A DNA stretch of 64,000 nt from Alphaproteobacteria bacterium US3C007 (GTDB taxonomy: Bacteria > Pseudomonadota > Alphaproteobacteria > Rhodobacterales > Rhodobacteraceae), in assembly GCA_034423775.1 (NCBI GenBank), contig CP139918.1, positions 992,001 to 1,056,000 on the forward strand, given 5' to 3'. The notes beneath the pieces are model-generated. The model saw nothing but the letters and a program-made list of their open reading frames with translations, ran no database searches and was not told where the DNA came from. Shown piece by piece: positions 1 to 8,488 of the stretch. The position numbers were made by a program, and so were the translations under genes. The first letter of the stretch is position 1. Each line of letters opens with the position of its first letter.

Positions 1-1175
1 AAATCTGTCCAAGCATCGCCGGGAACTTCGCTGGTTTGGCTGATGATATCAAACTGACCATCCGCTTGGATTTCACCGATCAATACCGGCTTTGACAAAT
101 GATGGTTGGGCAGCATTTCAGCCATTCCGCCGGTCAAGTTGGGAAATGTTTGGCCGTACATTTTGGCGCGCACCGCATCAACCTCTGAACTGCCCGCAGC
201 TTCAACCGCGTTCACCCACATATTAAACCCGATATAATGCGCTTCCATGGGGTCATTCGTTACCCGCTCATCGCCCATACGTGCTTTCCAAGCGGCAACC
301 CACTCGGTATTAGCCCCTACATCCGCTGACTGGAAATAATTCCACGCAGCCAGATGACCCACAAGATTGCTTGTGTCTAATCCAGAAAGTTCTTCTTCCC
401 CCACCGAAAATGCAACCACCGGAATGTCATCTGCCGAAATACCTGCGGCTGCTAATTCCTTGTAAAAGCCAATATTTGCATCGCCATTAATCGTGGAAAT
501 CACCCCAACTTTTTTGCCATCGGCGCCTAAAGCCACTACGTCAGCCACGATTTTGGACCAATCAGAATGGCCAAAGGGCGTGTAATTTACAAAGATATCC
601 TCTGCCGCGATATCTTTTGAGATCAGATAACTTTCCAAAATATTGTTGGTTGTGCGCGGATATACATAATCAGTGCCCAACAAGGCGAATTTTTCAACGC
701 CCAGCTCTTCGAGGAAGTAATCCGTTGCTGGTATGGCTTGTTGATTGGGCGCCGCGCCAGTGTAAAAGACGTTTTTCGAGCTTTCTTCGCCCTCATATTG
801 AACCGGATAGAACAGCAAGCCGTTCAACTCTTCAATCACCGGCAAAACGGATTTGCGCGACACGCTTGTCCAATTGCCAAACATCACATCTACCTCATGC
901 ACAGTCAGCAATTCCCGCGCTTTTTCAGCGAATAAGGGCCAATCTGAGGCAGGATCAACCACAACTGCCTCCAATTGCTTGCCCAGTACACCACCCTTGG
1001 CATTTTGCTCCTCGATCAGCATCAACATCGTGTCTTTCAACGTTGTTTCTGAAATTGCCATCGTGCCCGATAAGGAATGTAGAACACCCACTTTAATCGT
1101 ATCAGCGACCACAGCAGAGCTAAGCAGCGCGCTAAAAAGAACGCCGCCAGCCAAAGAATTTTTTAAATTTTTCAT
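1..1175 (-). CDS. urtA: Urea ABC transporter substrate-binding protein UrtA (3' end outside window)
   Basis: Periplasmic binding protein that captures urea (or short amides) for the UrtABCDE ABC importer. I read this frame directly; it is open to the window edge, so the C-terminus is missing (about 391 residues present). It starts at an ATG preceded by AGGAG at about 8 bases. The N-terminus is a Sec signal peptide (MKNLKNSLAGGVLF..., cleavage probably after SSAVVA) followed by the UrtA hallmark DTIKVGVLHSLSGTMAISE. Further family blocks follow: VDPASDWPLFAEKAREL, GNWTSVSRKSVLPV, FYPVQYEGEESSKNV and TGAAPNQQA. It is transcribed away from the urease operon, which supports a role in feeding urea to that urease. 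The other urt genes would be expected beyond the left edge. Family assignment is very secure; substrate is inferred from family and neighbours. Confidence 0.95.
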   Translation of the reverse strand, partial: MKNLKNSLAGGVLFSALLSSAVVADTIKVGVLHSLSGTMAISETTLKDTMLMLIEEQNAKGGVLGKQLEAVVVDPASDWPLFAEKARELLTVHEVDVMFGNWTSVSRKSVLPVIEELNGLLFYPVQYEGEESSKNVFYTGAAPNQQAIPATDYFLEELGVEKFALLGTDYVYPRTTNNILESYLISKDIAAEDIFVNYTPFGHSDWSKIVADVVALGADGKKVGVISTINGDANIGFYKELAAAGISADDIPVVAFSVGEEELSGLDTSNLVGHLAAWNYFQSADVGANTEWVAAWKARMGDERVTNDPMEAHYIGFNMWVNAVEAAGSSEVDAVRAKMYGQTFPNLTGGMAEMLPNHHLSKPVLIGEIQADGQFDIISQTSEVPGDAWTD

Positions 1176-1573
1176 TTAAGTCTCCTCGCAGACAAAACCG
1201 CAGAGTGGCTTGTATTGTGGGAGGCCACCACCTAGAGTCTCGCCTGCAACTAATGTTGCAATTTGTGTGGCGATCGTTCCGAGCTGCAATTCGATCGGTC
1301 GTCACACGCCGTTACCGTCACATGGCCGCTCTGTGCCAAGCCGGTGATAAAGTCGTGCCGAGCGCAGGTGGAAAGCTCAAGGCACGCGGGCAAAAAAAAC
1401 AAAAAACAAAAGTTTTCGACTATAAATTAATCATCGCCTTCTTAAATGATTAATAAATAATCGAAAACTAACCGAATTCCTTGAAACCTTCTGCATATGT
1501 TTGGATTTTCTGCGTCAAACCCGCAAGAAAGCGCAGGTGCAAAGACATGGCGCCTGCGCAATTGAGGATCGCG
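1176..1573. other. Divergent urtA/ureD regulatory spacer
   Basis: About 400 bases without a convincing gene between urtA (leftward) and ureD (rightward). It must hold both promoters. Seen directly: an A-tract at 1391-1411 and a long AT-rich inverted repeat at 1411-1469. I looked for a sigma-54 -24/-12 promoter and for paired NtrC sites, expected for nitrogen-controlled urea genes, and saw none I would defend. The frame can be opened upstream to a TTG at 1481, but I place the ureD start at 1574. Confidence 0.5.
1411..1469. repeat. 24-base inverted repeat in urtA/ureD spacer
   Basis: Two 24-base arms (1411-1434 and 1446-1469) pair at 21 of 24 positions around an 11-base loop. The outer segments AGTTTTCGA/TCGAAAACT and inner segments ATTAATCAT/ATGATTAAT are perfect. 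On the minus strand the hairpin is followed directly by a T-rich run (complement of 1391-1411), so it has the layout of an intrinsic terminator or attenuator for leftward transcripts heading to urtA. It could equally be a dimeric repressor site for either promoter. Confidence 0.6.
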
Positions 1574-2398
1574 ATGAAAGACCTATTGGACAACTCTGTT
1601 ATCAATACCCCGCGCGCAATCGGCAGCCTCGCTGTCACGGCGCAAGCGGTGGATGGGTCAAGCCGTTTGAAAGATCTGTATCAAAACGGCTGCCTGAAAG
1701 CTTTGTTTCCCAACCAACCGGAACATCTGGAAGCGGTTTTGATCAATACATCGGGCGGCATAACGGGCGGCGATCATTTATCCTTTAACGCAAAAGCCGA
1801 ACCACAGGCGCATCTCACGCTGACAACCCAAGCCTGCGAGCGGATTTATAAAGCTCAACCCGATAGCATAGGGCGCGTTGAAACCACGCTTAGCATTGCC
1901 CCAGAAGCCTCATTAAACTGGGTGCCTCAAGAAACTCTTTTTTATGATAAGGGGGGGTTGAGCCGCCGCTTAACCATCCGCATGCATCACAGCGCGAAGC
2001 TGTTGATGGTTGAGCCGGTTATCTTCGGCCGTCATGCGATGGGCGAAACGCAGATTTCTGGGTTTTTGCGCGATCAGGTCGAGCTTTGGGTTGATGAAGC
2101 CTTGGTCTATCGCGATGTGGCGCTGCTATCTGGTGATATTACAGCGACACTTGCCCGCCCCGCGGTTGCCGCCGGTCTCGGTGCCATGGCCAACATACTC
2201 TACCGTGCGCCCGATGCAGCGCGCCTTTGCCGCGCCATCCAAACCCAGCTCAACGACACTTCAGGATGCAGCCTCATCGCTCCTGATCTTTGCGCGCTGC
2301 GTGTTTTGGCGCATGACGGCTATGCGCTGCGCCAAATCATACTGCCGATCTTGGATCGCCTAACGCAAAACACCCTGCCAAAATGTTGGAGATTATAA
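1574..2398 (+). CDS. ureD: Urease accessory protein UreD
   Basis: UreD forms the scaffold of the UreD-UreF-UreG complex that delivers nickel to apo-urease. The body shows UreD family blocks: INTSGGITGGDHL, TQACERIYK, WVPQETLFYDKGGL and MVEPVIFGRHAMGE. The frame is open from a TTG at 1481 and there is an ATG at 1547. I choose the ATG at 1574 because GAGG lies six bases upstream and the resulting 274 residues fit the family. It is the first gene of the urease operon; its TAA is immediately followed by the ureA ATG, implying translational coupling. Function is secure; the start is moderately certain. Confidence 0.93.
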   Translation: MKDLLDNSVINTPRAIGSLAVTAQAVDGSSRLKDLYQNGCLKALFPNQPEHLEAVLINTSGGITGGDHLSFNAKAEPQAHLTLTTQACERIYKAQPDSIGRVETTLSIAPEASLNWVPQETLFYDKGGLSRRLTIRMHHSAKLLMVEPVIFGRHAMGETQISGFLRDQVELWVDEALVYRDVALLSGDITATLARPAVAAGLGAMANILYRAPDAARLCRAIQTQLNDTSGCSLIAPDLCALRVLAHDGYALRQIILPILDRLTQNTLPKCWRL

Positions 2399-2701
2399 AT
2401 GCAATTAACCCCAAGGGAAAAAGATAAGCTGCTGATCGCGATGGCGGCAGAAGTTGCGCGCAAGCGCCTGTTACGTGGGGTAAAGCTCAACCATCCCGAA
2501 GCGATAGCGCTGATTTGCGATGCCGTTGTCGAGGGCGCGCGCGACGGGCGCAGCGTTTCAGATATGATGCAATTTGGCGCCAGCATCATTGCCCGCAGCG
2601 ATTGTATGGAGGGCGTGCCCGATATGATCCCCGAAGTACAAGTGGAAGCAACGTTTCCAGATGGCACTAAGCTTGTGACCGTTCACAACCCAATTCGATA
2701 G
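2399..2701 (+). CDS. ureA: Urease subunit gamma
   Basis: Smallest structural subunit (100 residues) of the nickel urease that hydrolyses urea to ammonia and carbamate. It begins [20 protein letters not shown] and contains the typical [20 protein letters not shown] and [24 protein letters not shown] blocks. Length is exactly typical. The ATG abuts the stop codon of ureD. Separate ureA and ureB genes are the usual bacterial three-subunit arrangement, not the fused Helicobacter form. Confidence 0.98.
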   Translation: MQLTPREKDKLLIAMAAEVARKRLLRGVKLNHPEAIALICDAVVEGARDGRSVSDMMQFGASIIARSDCMEGVPDMIPEVQVEATFPDGTKLVTVHNPIR

Positions 2702-2710
2702 GATATTAAA

Positions 2711-2896
2711 ATGAAAACAACGCTCCGTTTACTCTGCACTTTTAGTGCGGCCCCCGCCTTCGCGCATCCGCATATTTTACCCCATGGCGCGCAGAGCGGC
2801 ACATTGCCTGAACTGGCAGCCCCCGTTTTGGCGGGGATCGTTCTTATTTTCTCTAGCGTGGTGCTTATAAAGCGGACCCGAAAGGCCGACCTATGA
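2711..2896 (+). CDS. Small secreted/membrane protein inside the urease operon
   Basis: A 61-residue protein between ureA and ureB, with a four-base ATGA overlap into ureB, so it is almost certainly translated with the operon. It reads as a signal peptide ([18 protein letters not shown]) followed by [12 protein letters not shown] and one transmembrane helix (about residues 34-53) ending in basic residues KRTRK. The histidines directly after the signal cleavage site recall nickel-handling HupE/UreJ proteins, but it is far too short to be one. It could be a nickel-binding peptide, a relic of a longer gene, or a small membrane factor. I do not recognise a named family. Confidence 0.7.
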   Translation: MKTTLRLLCTFSAAPAFAHPHILPHGAQSGTLPELAAPVLAGIVLIFSSVVLIKRTRKADL

Positions 2897-3198
2897 AACC
2901 GGGCGAACTGATCTGCGCCGCGGGCGATATTATCTTGAATGAGGGCCGTGAGGCGATCGAATTGCTGGTCGCAAATACGGGCGACCGGCCCGTTCAAGTG
3001 GGCAGCCATTACCATTTTGCCGAAACCAATCCCGCACTTGAATTTGACCGCAGCGCGGCGCATGGGCAGCGTTTGAATATCGCTGCAGGAACCGCTGTGC
3101 GCTTTGAACCCGGGCAAAAACGCGCGGTCAGCCTTATCAAAATAGCGGGCGACAGGCGGGTGTTTGGATTTAACGGAAAAATCATGGGGGATCTGTAG
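2893..3198 (+). CDS. ureB: Urease subunit beta
   Basis: Structural beta subunit of urease, 101 residues. It starts [20 protein letters not shown] and shows the family block [44 protein letters not shown] and a C-terminus around [12 protein letters not shown]. It overlaps the preceding small gene by four bases and ends three bases before ureC, consistent with a co-translated structural set. Confidence 0.98.
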   Translation: MKPGELICAAGDIILNEGREAIELLVANTGDRPVQVGSHYHFAETNPALEFDRSAAHGQRLNIAAGTAVRFEPGQKRAVSLIKIAGDRRVFGFNGKIMGDL

Positions 3199-3201
3199 GA
3201 C

Positions 3202-4911
3202 ATGGCAGTCAATATTAGCCGCCGAGATTATGCGGGGATGTATGGGCCAACCACGGGCGATAAGCTGCGTTTGGCCGATACGGAGATTTTCATCGAAGTT
3301 GAAAAAGACCTGACGAGCTATGGCGAAGAGGTTAAATTTGGCGGCGGCAAAGTGATCCGTGACGGTATGGGGCAGTCGCAAGCCACGCGCGCCGCCGGCG
3401 CTGCTGATACGGTGATCACCAATGCGCTGATTTTGGATTATACGGGCATTTACAAAGCCGATATCGCGCTGCGCGATGGTCGCATTGCCGCGATCGGCAA
3501 GGCCGGCAATCCCGATACGCAGCCCAATGTCGATATTATCATAGGACCGGGCACCGAGGTGATTGCCGGCGAGGGGAAGATCCTCACAGCCGGCGGGTTT
3601 GACAGCCATATTCACTTTATCTGTCCGCAACAAATCGATGATGCCTTGCATTCCGGCATCACCACCATGCTGGGCGGAGGCACCGGCCCCGCGCATGGCA
3701 CCTTGGCCACCACCTGTACGCCGGGGCCTTGGCATATCGCACGGATGCTGCAAGCCGCCGACGCTCTACCGATGAATTTGGCCTTTGCGGGCAAAGGCAA
3801 TGCCTCCTTGCCAGCGGCGCTTGAAGAACAAGTGCTCGCGGGCGCCTGCGCGCTGAAACTGCATGAGGATTGGGGCACCACACCAGCGGCTATTGATACC
3901 TGCCTCAGCGTGGCCGATGCAATGGATGTGCAGGTGATGATCCATACCGACACGTTAAACGAGTCAGGATTTGTCGAGCATACGCTTGCCGCCATGAAAG
4001 GGCGCACCATCCATGCCTTCCATACCGAAGGCGCTGGCGGCGGTCATGCCCCCGATATTATCCGGATTTGCGGGGAAGACTATGTGCTGCCCTCCTCCAC
4101 CAACCCAACCCGCCCCTTTACCGTCAACACGGTCGAAGAACATCTTGATATGCTGATGGTCTGCCATCATTTGGATAAATCGATTCCCGAAGATATCGCT
4201 TTTGCAGAAAGCCGCATCCGCCGCGAAACCATCGCAGCGGAAGATATATTGCATGATATGGGCGCCTTTAGCATTATTGCCTCAGACAGTCAGGCGATGG
4301 GGCGCGTTGGCGAAGTGATCCTGCGCACGTGGCAAACTGCGGATAAAATGAAACGCCAGCGCGGCGCCTTAGCCGAAGAAGCGGGCGATAATGATAACCT
4401 AAGGGCCCGCCGCTACGTGGCAAAATACACCATCAACCCTGCCATTGCGCATGGGATTTCACATGAAATCGGTTCGATAGAACTTGGCAAGCGCGCCGAT
4501 TTGGTGCTTTGGTCACCGGCCTTCTTCGGCGTAAAACCCGACATGGTCGTGATGGGTGGCAGCATCGTCTGCGCGCAGATGGGCGATCCAAACGCGTCGA
4601 TCCCAACTCCGCAACCAGTTTACAGCCGGCAAATGTTTGGTGCCTTTGGCCGCGCCGTTGAGCACAGCGCGGTGTCCTTCGTCTCGCAAGCTGCACAGGC
4701 AGAGAATGTGCGCGAAAAATACGGGTTGGCCAAACAAACGCTGGCGGTACAAAATACGCGGCAAATTGGCAAATCCGATTTAAAGCTCAACACAGCCACG
4801 CCGCAGGTTGAGGTAAACCCTGAAACCTATGAAGTGCGCGCTGATGGCGAGTTATTGACCTGCCAGCCGGCTGAGACCGTGCCCATGGCGCAGCGCTATT
4901 TCTTATATTGA
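3202..4911 (+). CDS. ureC: Urease subunit alpha (catalytic)
   Basis: Catalytic subunit, 569 residues, holding the dinickel centre. All key motifs are present: HIHFICPQQ (first nickel histidines), LKLHEDWG with the lysine that becomes carbamylated at residue 219, [12 protein letters not shown], and the flap motif MVCHHLDKS with the catalytic-site cysteine at residue 321. [11 protein letters not shown] follows. Length and N-terminus ([21 protein letters not shown]) are canonical, so the enzyme should be active once matured by UreDEFG. The stop codon lies within the Shine-Dalgarno region of ureE. Confidence 0.99.
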   Translation: MAVNISRRDYAGMYGPTTGDKLRLADTEIFIEVEKDLTSYGEEVKFGGGKVIRDGMGQSQATRAAGAADTVITNALILDYTGIYKADIALRDGRIAAIGKAGNPDTQPNVDIIIGPGTEVIAGEGKILTAGGFDSHIHFICPQQIDDALHSGITTMLGGGTGPAHGTLATTCTPGPWHIARMLQAADALPMNLAFAGKGNASLPAALEEQVLAGACALKLHEDWGTTPAAIDTCLSVADAMDVQVMIHTDTLNESGFVEHTLAAMKGRTIHAFHTEGAGGGHAPDIIRICGEDYVLPSSTNPTRPFTVNTVEEHLDMLMVCHHLDKSIPEDIAFAESRIRRETIAAEDILHDMGAFSIIASDSQAMGRVGEVILRTWQTADKMKRQRGALAEEAGDNDNLRARRYVAKYTINPAIAHGISHEIGSIELGKRADLVLWSPAFFGVKPDMVVMGGSIVCAQMGDPNASIPTPQPVYSRQMFGAFGRAVEHSAVSFVSQAAQAENVREKYGLAKQTLAVQNTRQIGKSDLKLNTATPQVEVNPETYEVRADGELLTCQPAETVPMAQRYFLY

Positions 4912-4919
4912 GGCCGCTC

Positions 4920-5447
4920 ATGTTGCCAATCGCTCAATCATTGCAAATAGATCCGCCAACCGGGGCCGCAGATTACACCTGTTCTCTGACCTATGAGGAA
5001 CGGTTTTTGCGGCGCCGCAAACTCAGCACGGATTGTGGCAAAAACTTTGTGGTGGATCTGCCCAAAACCACCGATCTAAAGCAGGGCGACCACCTGCTGC
5101 TGTCGAATGAAGAAACCGTTGAAATTCTTGCCAAGCAAGAAAAGCTGATCGCCATCACCGGGCCCAATCTGCTGCATTTGGCTTGGCATATCGGGAACCG
5201 TCATACGCCCTGCCAGATCGAAGCCGAACGGTTATTAATCTGCCATGACCATGTGATTGAGGATATGATCGCAAGGCTTGGCGGAACAACCACGGTTGTG
5301 CGAGAGGCCTTCACCCCCGCCGGCGGCGCTTATGGGATGGGGCGTACGCATAGCCATGATCACGGCAATATTGAGCATATGCATCACCATGTGCACGGGG
5401 ATCATAGCCACCATCATCATGAGCATGAGCATGAGCATGAGCACTAA
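4920..5447 (+). CDS. ureE: Urease accessory protein UreE, nickel chaperone with His-rich tail
   Basis: Nickel metallochaperone that hands Ni2+ to the UreG/UreDF complex. An upstream TTG at 4908 is open, but the ATG at 4920 has TGAGG six bases upstream, formed from the ureC stop, and gives 175 residues. The core contains RKLSTDCGKNFVVDLPK and the C-domain LAWHIGNRHTPCQIE (metal-site region). It ends in a histidine-rich tail of about 30 residues (HSHDHG..., then alternating His/Glu). The end of the tail is encoded by a hexamer repeat that is also the start of ureF. Such tails bind several extra nickel ions in homologues. Confidence 0.95.
   Translation: MLPIAQSLQIDPPTGAADYTCSLTYEERFLRRRKLSTDCGKNFVVDLPKTTDLKQGDHLLLSNEETVEILAKQEKLIAITGPNLLHLAWHIGNRHTPCQIEAERLLICHDHVIEDMIARLGGTTTVVREAFTPAGGAYGMGRTHSHDHGNIEHMHHHVHGDHSHHHHEHEHEHEH
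5419..5442 (+). repeat. (ATGAGC)x4 tandem hexamer at the ureE/ureF overlap
   Basis: Four perfect ATGAGC hexamers. In the ureE frame they encode the alternating His-Glu tail; in the ureF frame they give four in-frame Met-Ser pairs, so up to four possible ureF start codons. Copy-number slippage would stay in frame for both genes and would change the nickel-tail length and the choice of ureF start. Confidence 0.85.
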
Positions 5448-6084
5448 CAAAACCTTTCTCACGGCGCTTCAATGGCTATCGCCTGCGTTTCCAATCGGTG
5501 GCTTTGCCTATTCGCATGGCTTGGAATGGGCCATCGAAAAGCGCCATGTGACGGATCAAATCAGCCTGCAAAACTGGCTGCAAGACCTGCTTGGGCTTGG
5601 ATCTGCGCGCAGCGATGCCATTTTACTGGCCCTGGCCTTTGAATCGGAAAGCAAGGCAGAATTGATCTATTTGAACCAGCTTGCCTTGGCTTTATCAGCC
5701 AGTGCCGAGCGGCGCAGTGAAACGCTTTTGCAAGGGCAGGCATTTGGCAAAACGATCCGCGACGTGTGGGGGCAGGACTGCACGGATTTATGCTATCCCG
5801 TAGCGCTAGGGGCGGCGGCGCGGCGCGAAAACCTGATCAAAGAAGACATAATTGCCGCGTATTTACACGCATTCAGCGCCAATTTAATCTCAGCGGCCAT
5901 ACGGCTTGTGCCCTTAGGCCAAACACAAGGCCAACACATCTTATTGGCGCTCACTTCTGAAATCAATGCCTGCGCAGTAGAGGCAAGCGACGCCGATGAA
6001 GACGATCTGAGCAGCACAACCTTTCTCTCTGATGTCGCCTCAATGCGTCATGAAACGCTTCACACACGGATTTTTAAAACATGA
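5437..6084 (+). CDS. ureF: Urease accessory protein UreF
   Basis: UreF bridges UreD and the GTPase UreG during nickel insertion. Family motifs are clear near the N-terminus: [23 protein letters not shown]. Later regions ([41 protein letters not shown]) also fit. The frame is open much further upstream inside ureE, but UreF proteins begin just before [11 protein letters not shown] use the last of four ATGs in the hexamer repeat (5419, 5425, 5431, 5437), giving 215 residues; none has a strong Shine-Dalgarno, so re-initiation from ureE is likely. It overlaps ureE by 11 bases and ureG by four. Confidence 0.93.
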   Translation: MSTNKTFLTALQWLSPAFPIGGFAYSHGLEWAIEKRHVTDQISLQNWLQDLLGLGSARSDAILLALAFESESKAELIYLNQLALALSASAERRSETLLQGQAFGKTIRDVWGQDCTDLCYPVALGAAARRENLIKEDIIAAYLHAFSANLISAAIRLVPLGQTQGQHILLALTSEINACAVEASDADEDDLSSTTFLSDVASMRHETLHTRIFKT

Positions 6085-6692
6085 ATAAAATGAATGGACC
6101 CGTTCGCATTGGGATCGGAGGCCCCGTTGGGGCAGGTAAAACCTCGCTCACAGCCGCGTTGGCGCGGCGCCTGTCAGAGCGGTATTCGATTGGGGTGATT
6201 ACCAATGATATTTATACCCGCGAGGATGCAGAAGCCTTGATGCGGTTGCAGATCCTACCCGAAGATCGGGTGATTGGCGTTGAAACAGGGGGCTGCCCGC
6301 ATACCGCAATTCGCGAGGATGCTTCGATCAACCTCTCTGCCATCGCCGAATTAGAAGCTCGCCATCCCGAAATTGAAATCGTGATGATCGAAAGCGGTGG
6401 AGATAATCTATCGGCAACGTTCAGCCCAGAATTGGCGGATCTAACGGTTTATGTGATTGATGTGGCCGCGGGAGAAGAAATTCCACGTAAAGGCGGTCCT
6501 GCCGTGACAAAATCGGATGTTTTGGTGATCAACAAAACCGATCTGGCGCCCTATGTTGGCGCCGATTTAGAGGTGATGCGTCGCGATGCCTGCGCGCAGC
6601 GTCAGGAGAAGCCGTTTTTCTTTGCTCAAATTAAACATGATCAAGGCGTGCAGCCGATTGAAAAACACTTGTTGGATCTGGCGGGCCTATAA
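6081..6692 (+). CDS. ureG: Urease accessory GTPase UreG
   Basis: SIMIBI-class GTPase (203 residues) whose GTP hydrolysis drives nickel delivery to urease. Visible motifs: P-loop [11 protein letters not shown], the metal-binding [17 protein letters not shown] (CPH motif that binds nickel in homologues), [15 protein letters not shown], and NKTD for guanine recognition. The start overlaps the ureF stop in an ATGA. It is the last gene of the operon; a GC-rich hairpin follows about 90 bases downstream. There is no sign of damage in any urease gene, so a complete functional set is expected. Confidence 0.98.
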   Translation: MNKMNGPVRIGIGGPVGAGKTSLTAALARRLSERYSIGVITNDIYTREDAEALMRLQILPEDRVIGVETGGCPHTAIREDASINLSAIAELEARHPEIEIVMIESGGDNLSATFSPELADLTVYVIDVAAGEEIPRKGGPAVTKSDVLVINKTDLAPYVGADLEVMRRDACAQRQEKPFFFAQIKHDQGVQPIEKHLLDLAGL

Positions 6693-6778
6693 CCCGTAAG
6701 GCTTTAACACCATTACAAACGCCTAAACCCGATCAGTCACAGCCGACCCATATCAACCTTGCATAGGGCGCAAAACCG

Positions 6779-6808
6779 GCGCCCCTGAAGACGGCGGGCC
6801 CGGGGCGC
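6779..6808. terminator. Possible terminator between converging ureG and the crotonase gene
   Basis: A seven-base perfect inverted repeat, GCGCCCC/GGGGCGC (6779-6785 and 6802-6808), encloses a 16-base loop between two converging genes. There is no long T-run on either side, so intrinsic termination is not proven. The right arm overlaps the stop codon of the leftward gene. Confidence 0.35.
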
Positions 6809-7599
6809 TATTTGCCTTTGAAAACTGGGCTCCGCCGCTCGTTAAAAGCCAAAACCCCTTCGCGGCGATCCTGCGTCGGGATCGTCCGGTTATAGGCCTC
6901 AATCTCAAAAGCCAGACCATCCATCAAGCCCATTTGCAGTCCTTTATGGATTGCTTGCTTGGCTTGACGCACCGCAATAGGTGCATTTCCAGCGATGGTT
7001 TTGGCCATCTCAAGCGCTGTCTCCAACAGGCTTTGCGCGCTGCAAACCGCGTTCGCAAGACCCCAATCATAGGCCTCTTGGGCCGAAAACACCCGCCCCG
7101 ATAGGATCAATTCTTTGGCGCGCCGCTCGCCAATGGCGCGCGCCAGCGTTTGCGTGCCCCCCGCGCCGGGTATGATGCCGATGCGCACTTCGGTTTGCGC
7201 AAAGCGCGCGCTGTCAGAAGCATAGATAAAATCAAACGCCGCCGCCAATTCACACCCACCGCCAAAGGCAGCCCCGTTGATCGCGCCAATCGTTGGAAGC
7301 GGGCAGGCAATCACCGCGCGCACCATCCGCTCATAAATCAGATGCTGCGCCTGCCACGCTGCATCGGACATACCGTTGCGCTCTTTGAGATCACCGCCGG
7401 CGCAAAAGGCTTTTTCACCCGCACCGGTTATAACCACAACGCGGGTGTCGTCAGGCTGGAGCGCCAAACCCTCAAACAGATTGATCAAATCCCACGCCAT
7501 TTGCGTGTTAAACGCATTTGCCGCCTCTGGCCGGTTCAACCGAACCAGCAAGACATGCGCATCAACCGATGTAAGCTCCAAAGTTTCAAATGATGTCAT
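6808..7599 (-). CDS. Enoyl-CoA hydratase/isomerase (crotonase family)
   Basis: Crotonase-fold enzyme that would hydrate a 2-enoyl-CoA in fatty-acid, branched-chain or similar acyl-CoA degradation. The oxyanion-hole segments FCAGGDLKER and NGAAFGGGCELA are present. So are both glutamates aligned with the catalytic pair of mitochondrial enoyl-CoA hydratase (in GGGCELA and AQTEVRIGIIPGAGG), so hydratase activity is likely. The reading frame extends upstream to 7809, but those 70 residues do not resemble the family; the ATG at 7599 gives MTSFETLELT and 263 residues, the normal size. No operon partners; the exact acyl substrate cannot be read from sequence. Confidence 0.88.
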   Translation of the reverse strand: MTSFETLELTSVDAHVLLVRLNRPEAANAFNTQMAWDLINLFEGLALQPDDTRVVVITGAGEKAFCAGGDLKERNGMSDAAWQAQHLIYERMVRAVIACPLPTIGAINGAAFGGGCELAAAFDFIYASDSARFAQTEVRIGIIPGAGGTQTLARAIGERRAKELILSGRVFSAQEAYDWGLANAVCSAQSLLETALEMAKTIAGNAPIAVRQAKQAIHKGLQMGLMDGLAFEIEAYNRTIPTQDRREGVLAFNERRSPVFKGK

Positions 7600-8054
7600 A
7601 GTTAACGGCTTTCGAATATTGCCCCATATCTTAGGCGAAAATATCGCCGCCTGAACATGGTTTATTTCGAATAGATCTGGAAAAAAGGCGGCACTGGCCC
7701 GAAAAAACCATATCCTGGCCAATTCTTCTTGCAGGGCGGGGCGCAGCCAATGCGCCCTTGTTGAAACACACTCTCTGCCCGGTGCCACGCCCAGAAAATC
7801 CAAATTCACCCTTCAAACTCGCCACCCCAATTTCACTTCAAAATGCAGCCAGTACTGATACACCGCTTTTCTACGCAAGTTGCCAGATCTACAGTTTAGC
7901 CCACGCGGATCTACGTATACGACCTATCTGCGCGAGATAAGGGTCACAGCTTGGCAGCCTTGGCCCGGACACGCGGAGGCTCGCCCAAGGCGTGGAAGCG
8001 CCAGCGCAGATGAATTGTGACATAACGATTCTGAAGAATTATGAGCTGGCTAGA
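7600..8054. other. Gene-poor spacer upstream of the crotonase gene
   Basis: About 455 bases. The crotonase frame stays open to 7809 but looks non-coding in composition and has no family resemblance, so I treat it as 5' leader. Several short stem-forming GC-rich segments occur around 7961-8010, downstream of the T1SS operon end, but no clear hairpin plus T-run. I see no further gene here. Confidence 0.4.
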
Positions 8055-8459
8055 TTAGAACTTTTCGAAATTATCTGCTTCCACTGGGCTAAAACCCGGA
8101 ACGTCTGCAAACACTCCCAAAATACGCCTCCGCCGTTGTCTTAAGCCTCTGATAAAAAGACGAATAAAAAAAGTACTGCAGAAACCACAAAACGCCATTA
8201 AGAATAATACATGAGTCGACTCACTGATAATAAAACCAAAAATATTAACTCGATTATCTACTATTTTTTGCAAACCGCCTGAAACCTGTACAGATATTTC
8301 ATTGCAATCCAAACCGACTTTAATAACTGTTTCAGGGCAAGTAATAATATCAAGCCCGTAATTACCACCAACCGACCAGACGAGTAGTAGGAAACTTATA
8401 ATAAGTAAAAGCCAACTTGTTAAAATAAAGAATGTTTCAATGGCCTTTATCATAATCAT
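8055..8459 (-). CDS. Small two-helix membrane protein at the end of the T1SS operon
   Basis: A 134-residue protein with two predicted membrane segments: a leucine-rich one near residues 8-30 and a second near residues 80-105 (THVLFLMAFCGFCSTFFIRLF). The loop between them, about 50 residues, has two cysteines (TCPET, LDCNE) that could form a disulphide in the periplasm. A basic stretch RQRRRR follows helix 2. It begins 29 bases after the HlyD gene, in the same direction, so co-expression with the exporter is likely. I do not recognise a family; an accessory role in secretion or adhesin surface retention is only a guess from position. Confidence 0.65.
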   Translation of the reverse strand: MIMIKAIETFFILTSWLLLIISFLLLVWSVGGNYGLDIITCPETVIKVGLDCNEISVQVSGGLQKIVDNRVNIFGFIISESTHVLFLMAFCGFCSTFFIRLFIRGLRQRRRRILGVFADVPGFSPVEADNFEKF

Positions 8460-8488
8460 CCCGAAGTTAACTTTTCTTCATTTTCAAT

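Noticed and set aside
1176..1480. Sigma-54 promoter or NtrC sites for the urea genes
   Set aside because: Expected from biology, but I could not find a GG-N10-GC pair with the right surroundings or paired NtrC sites.
7600..7809. N-terminal extension of the crotonase to 7809
   Set aside because: It does not resemble the family and would give an unusually long enzyme; the ATG at 7599 matches normal length.
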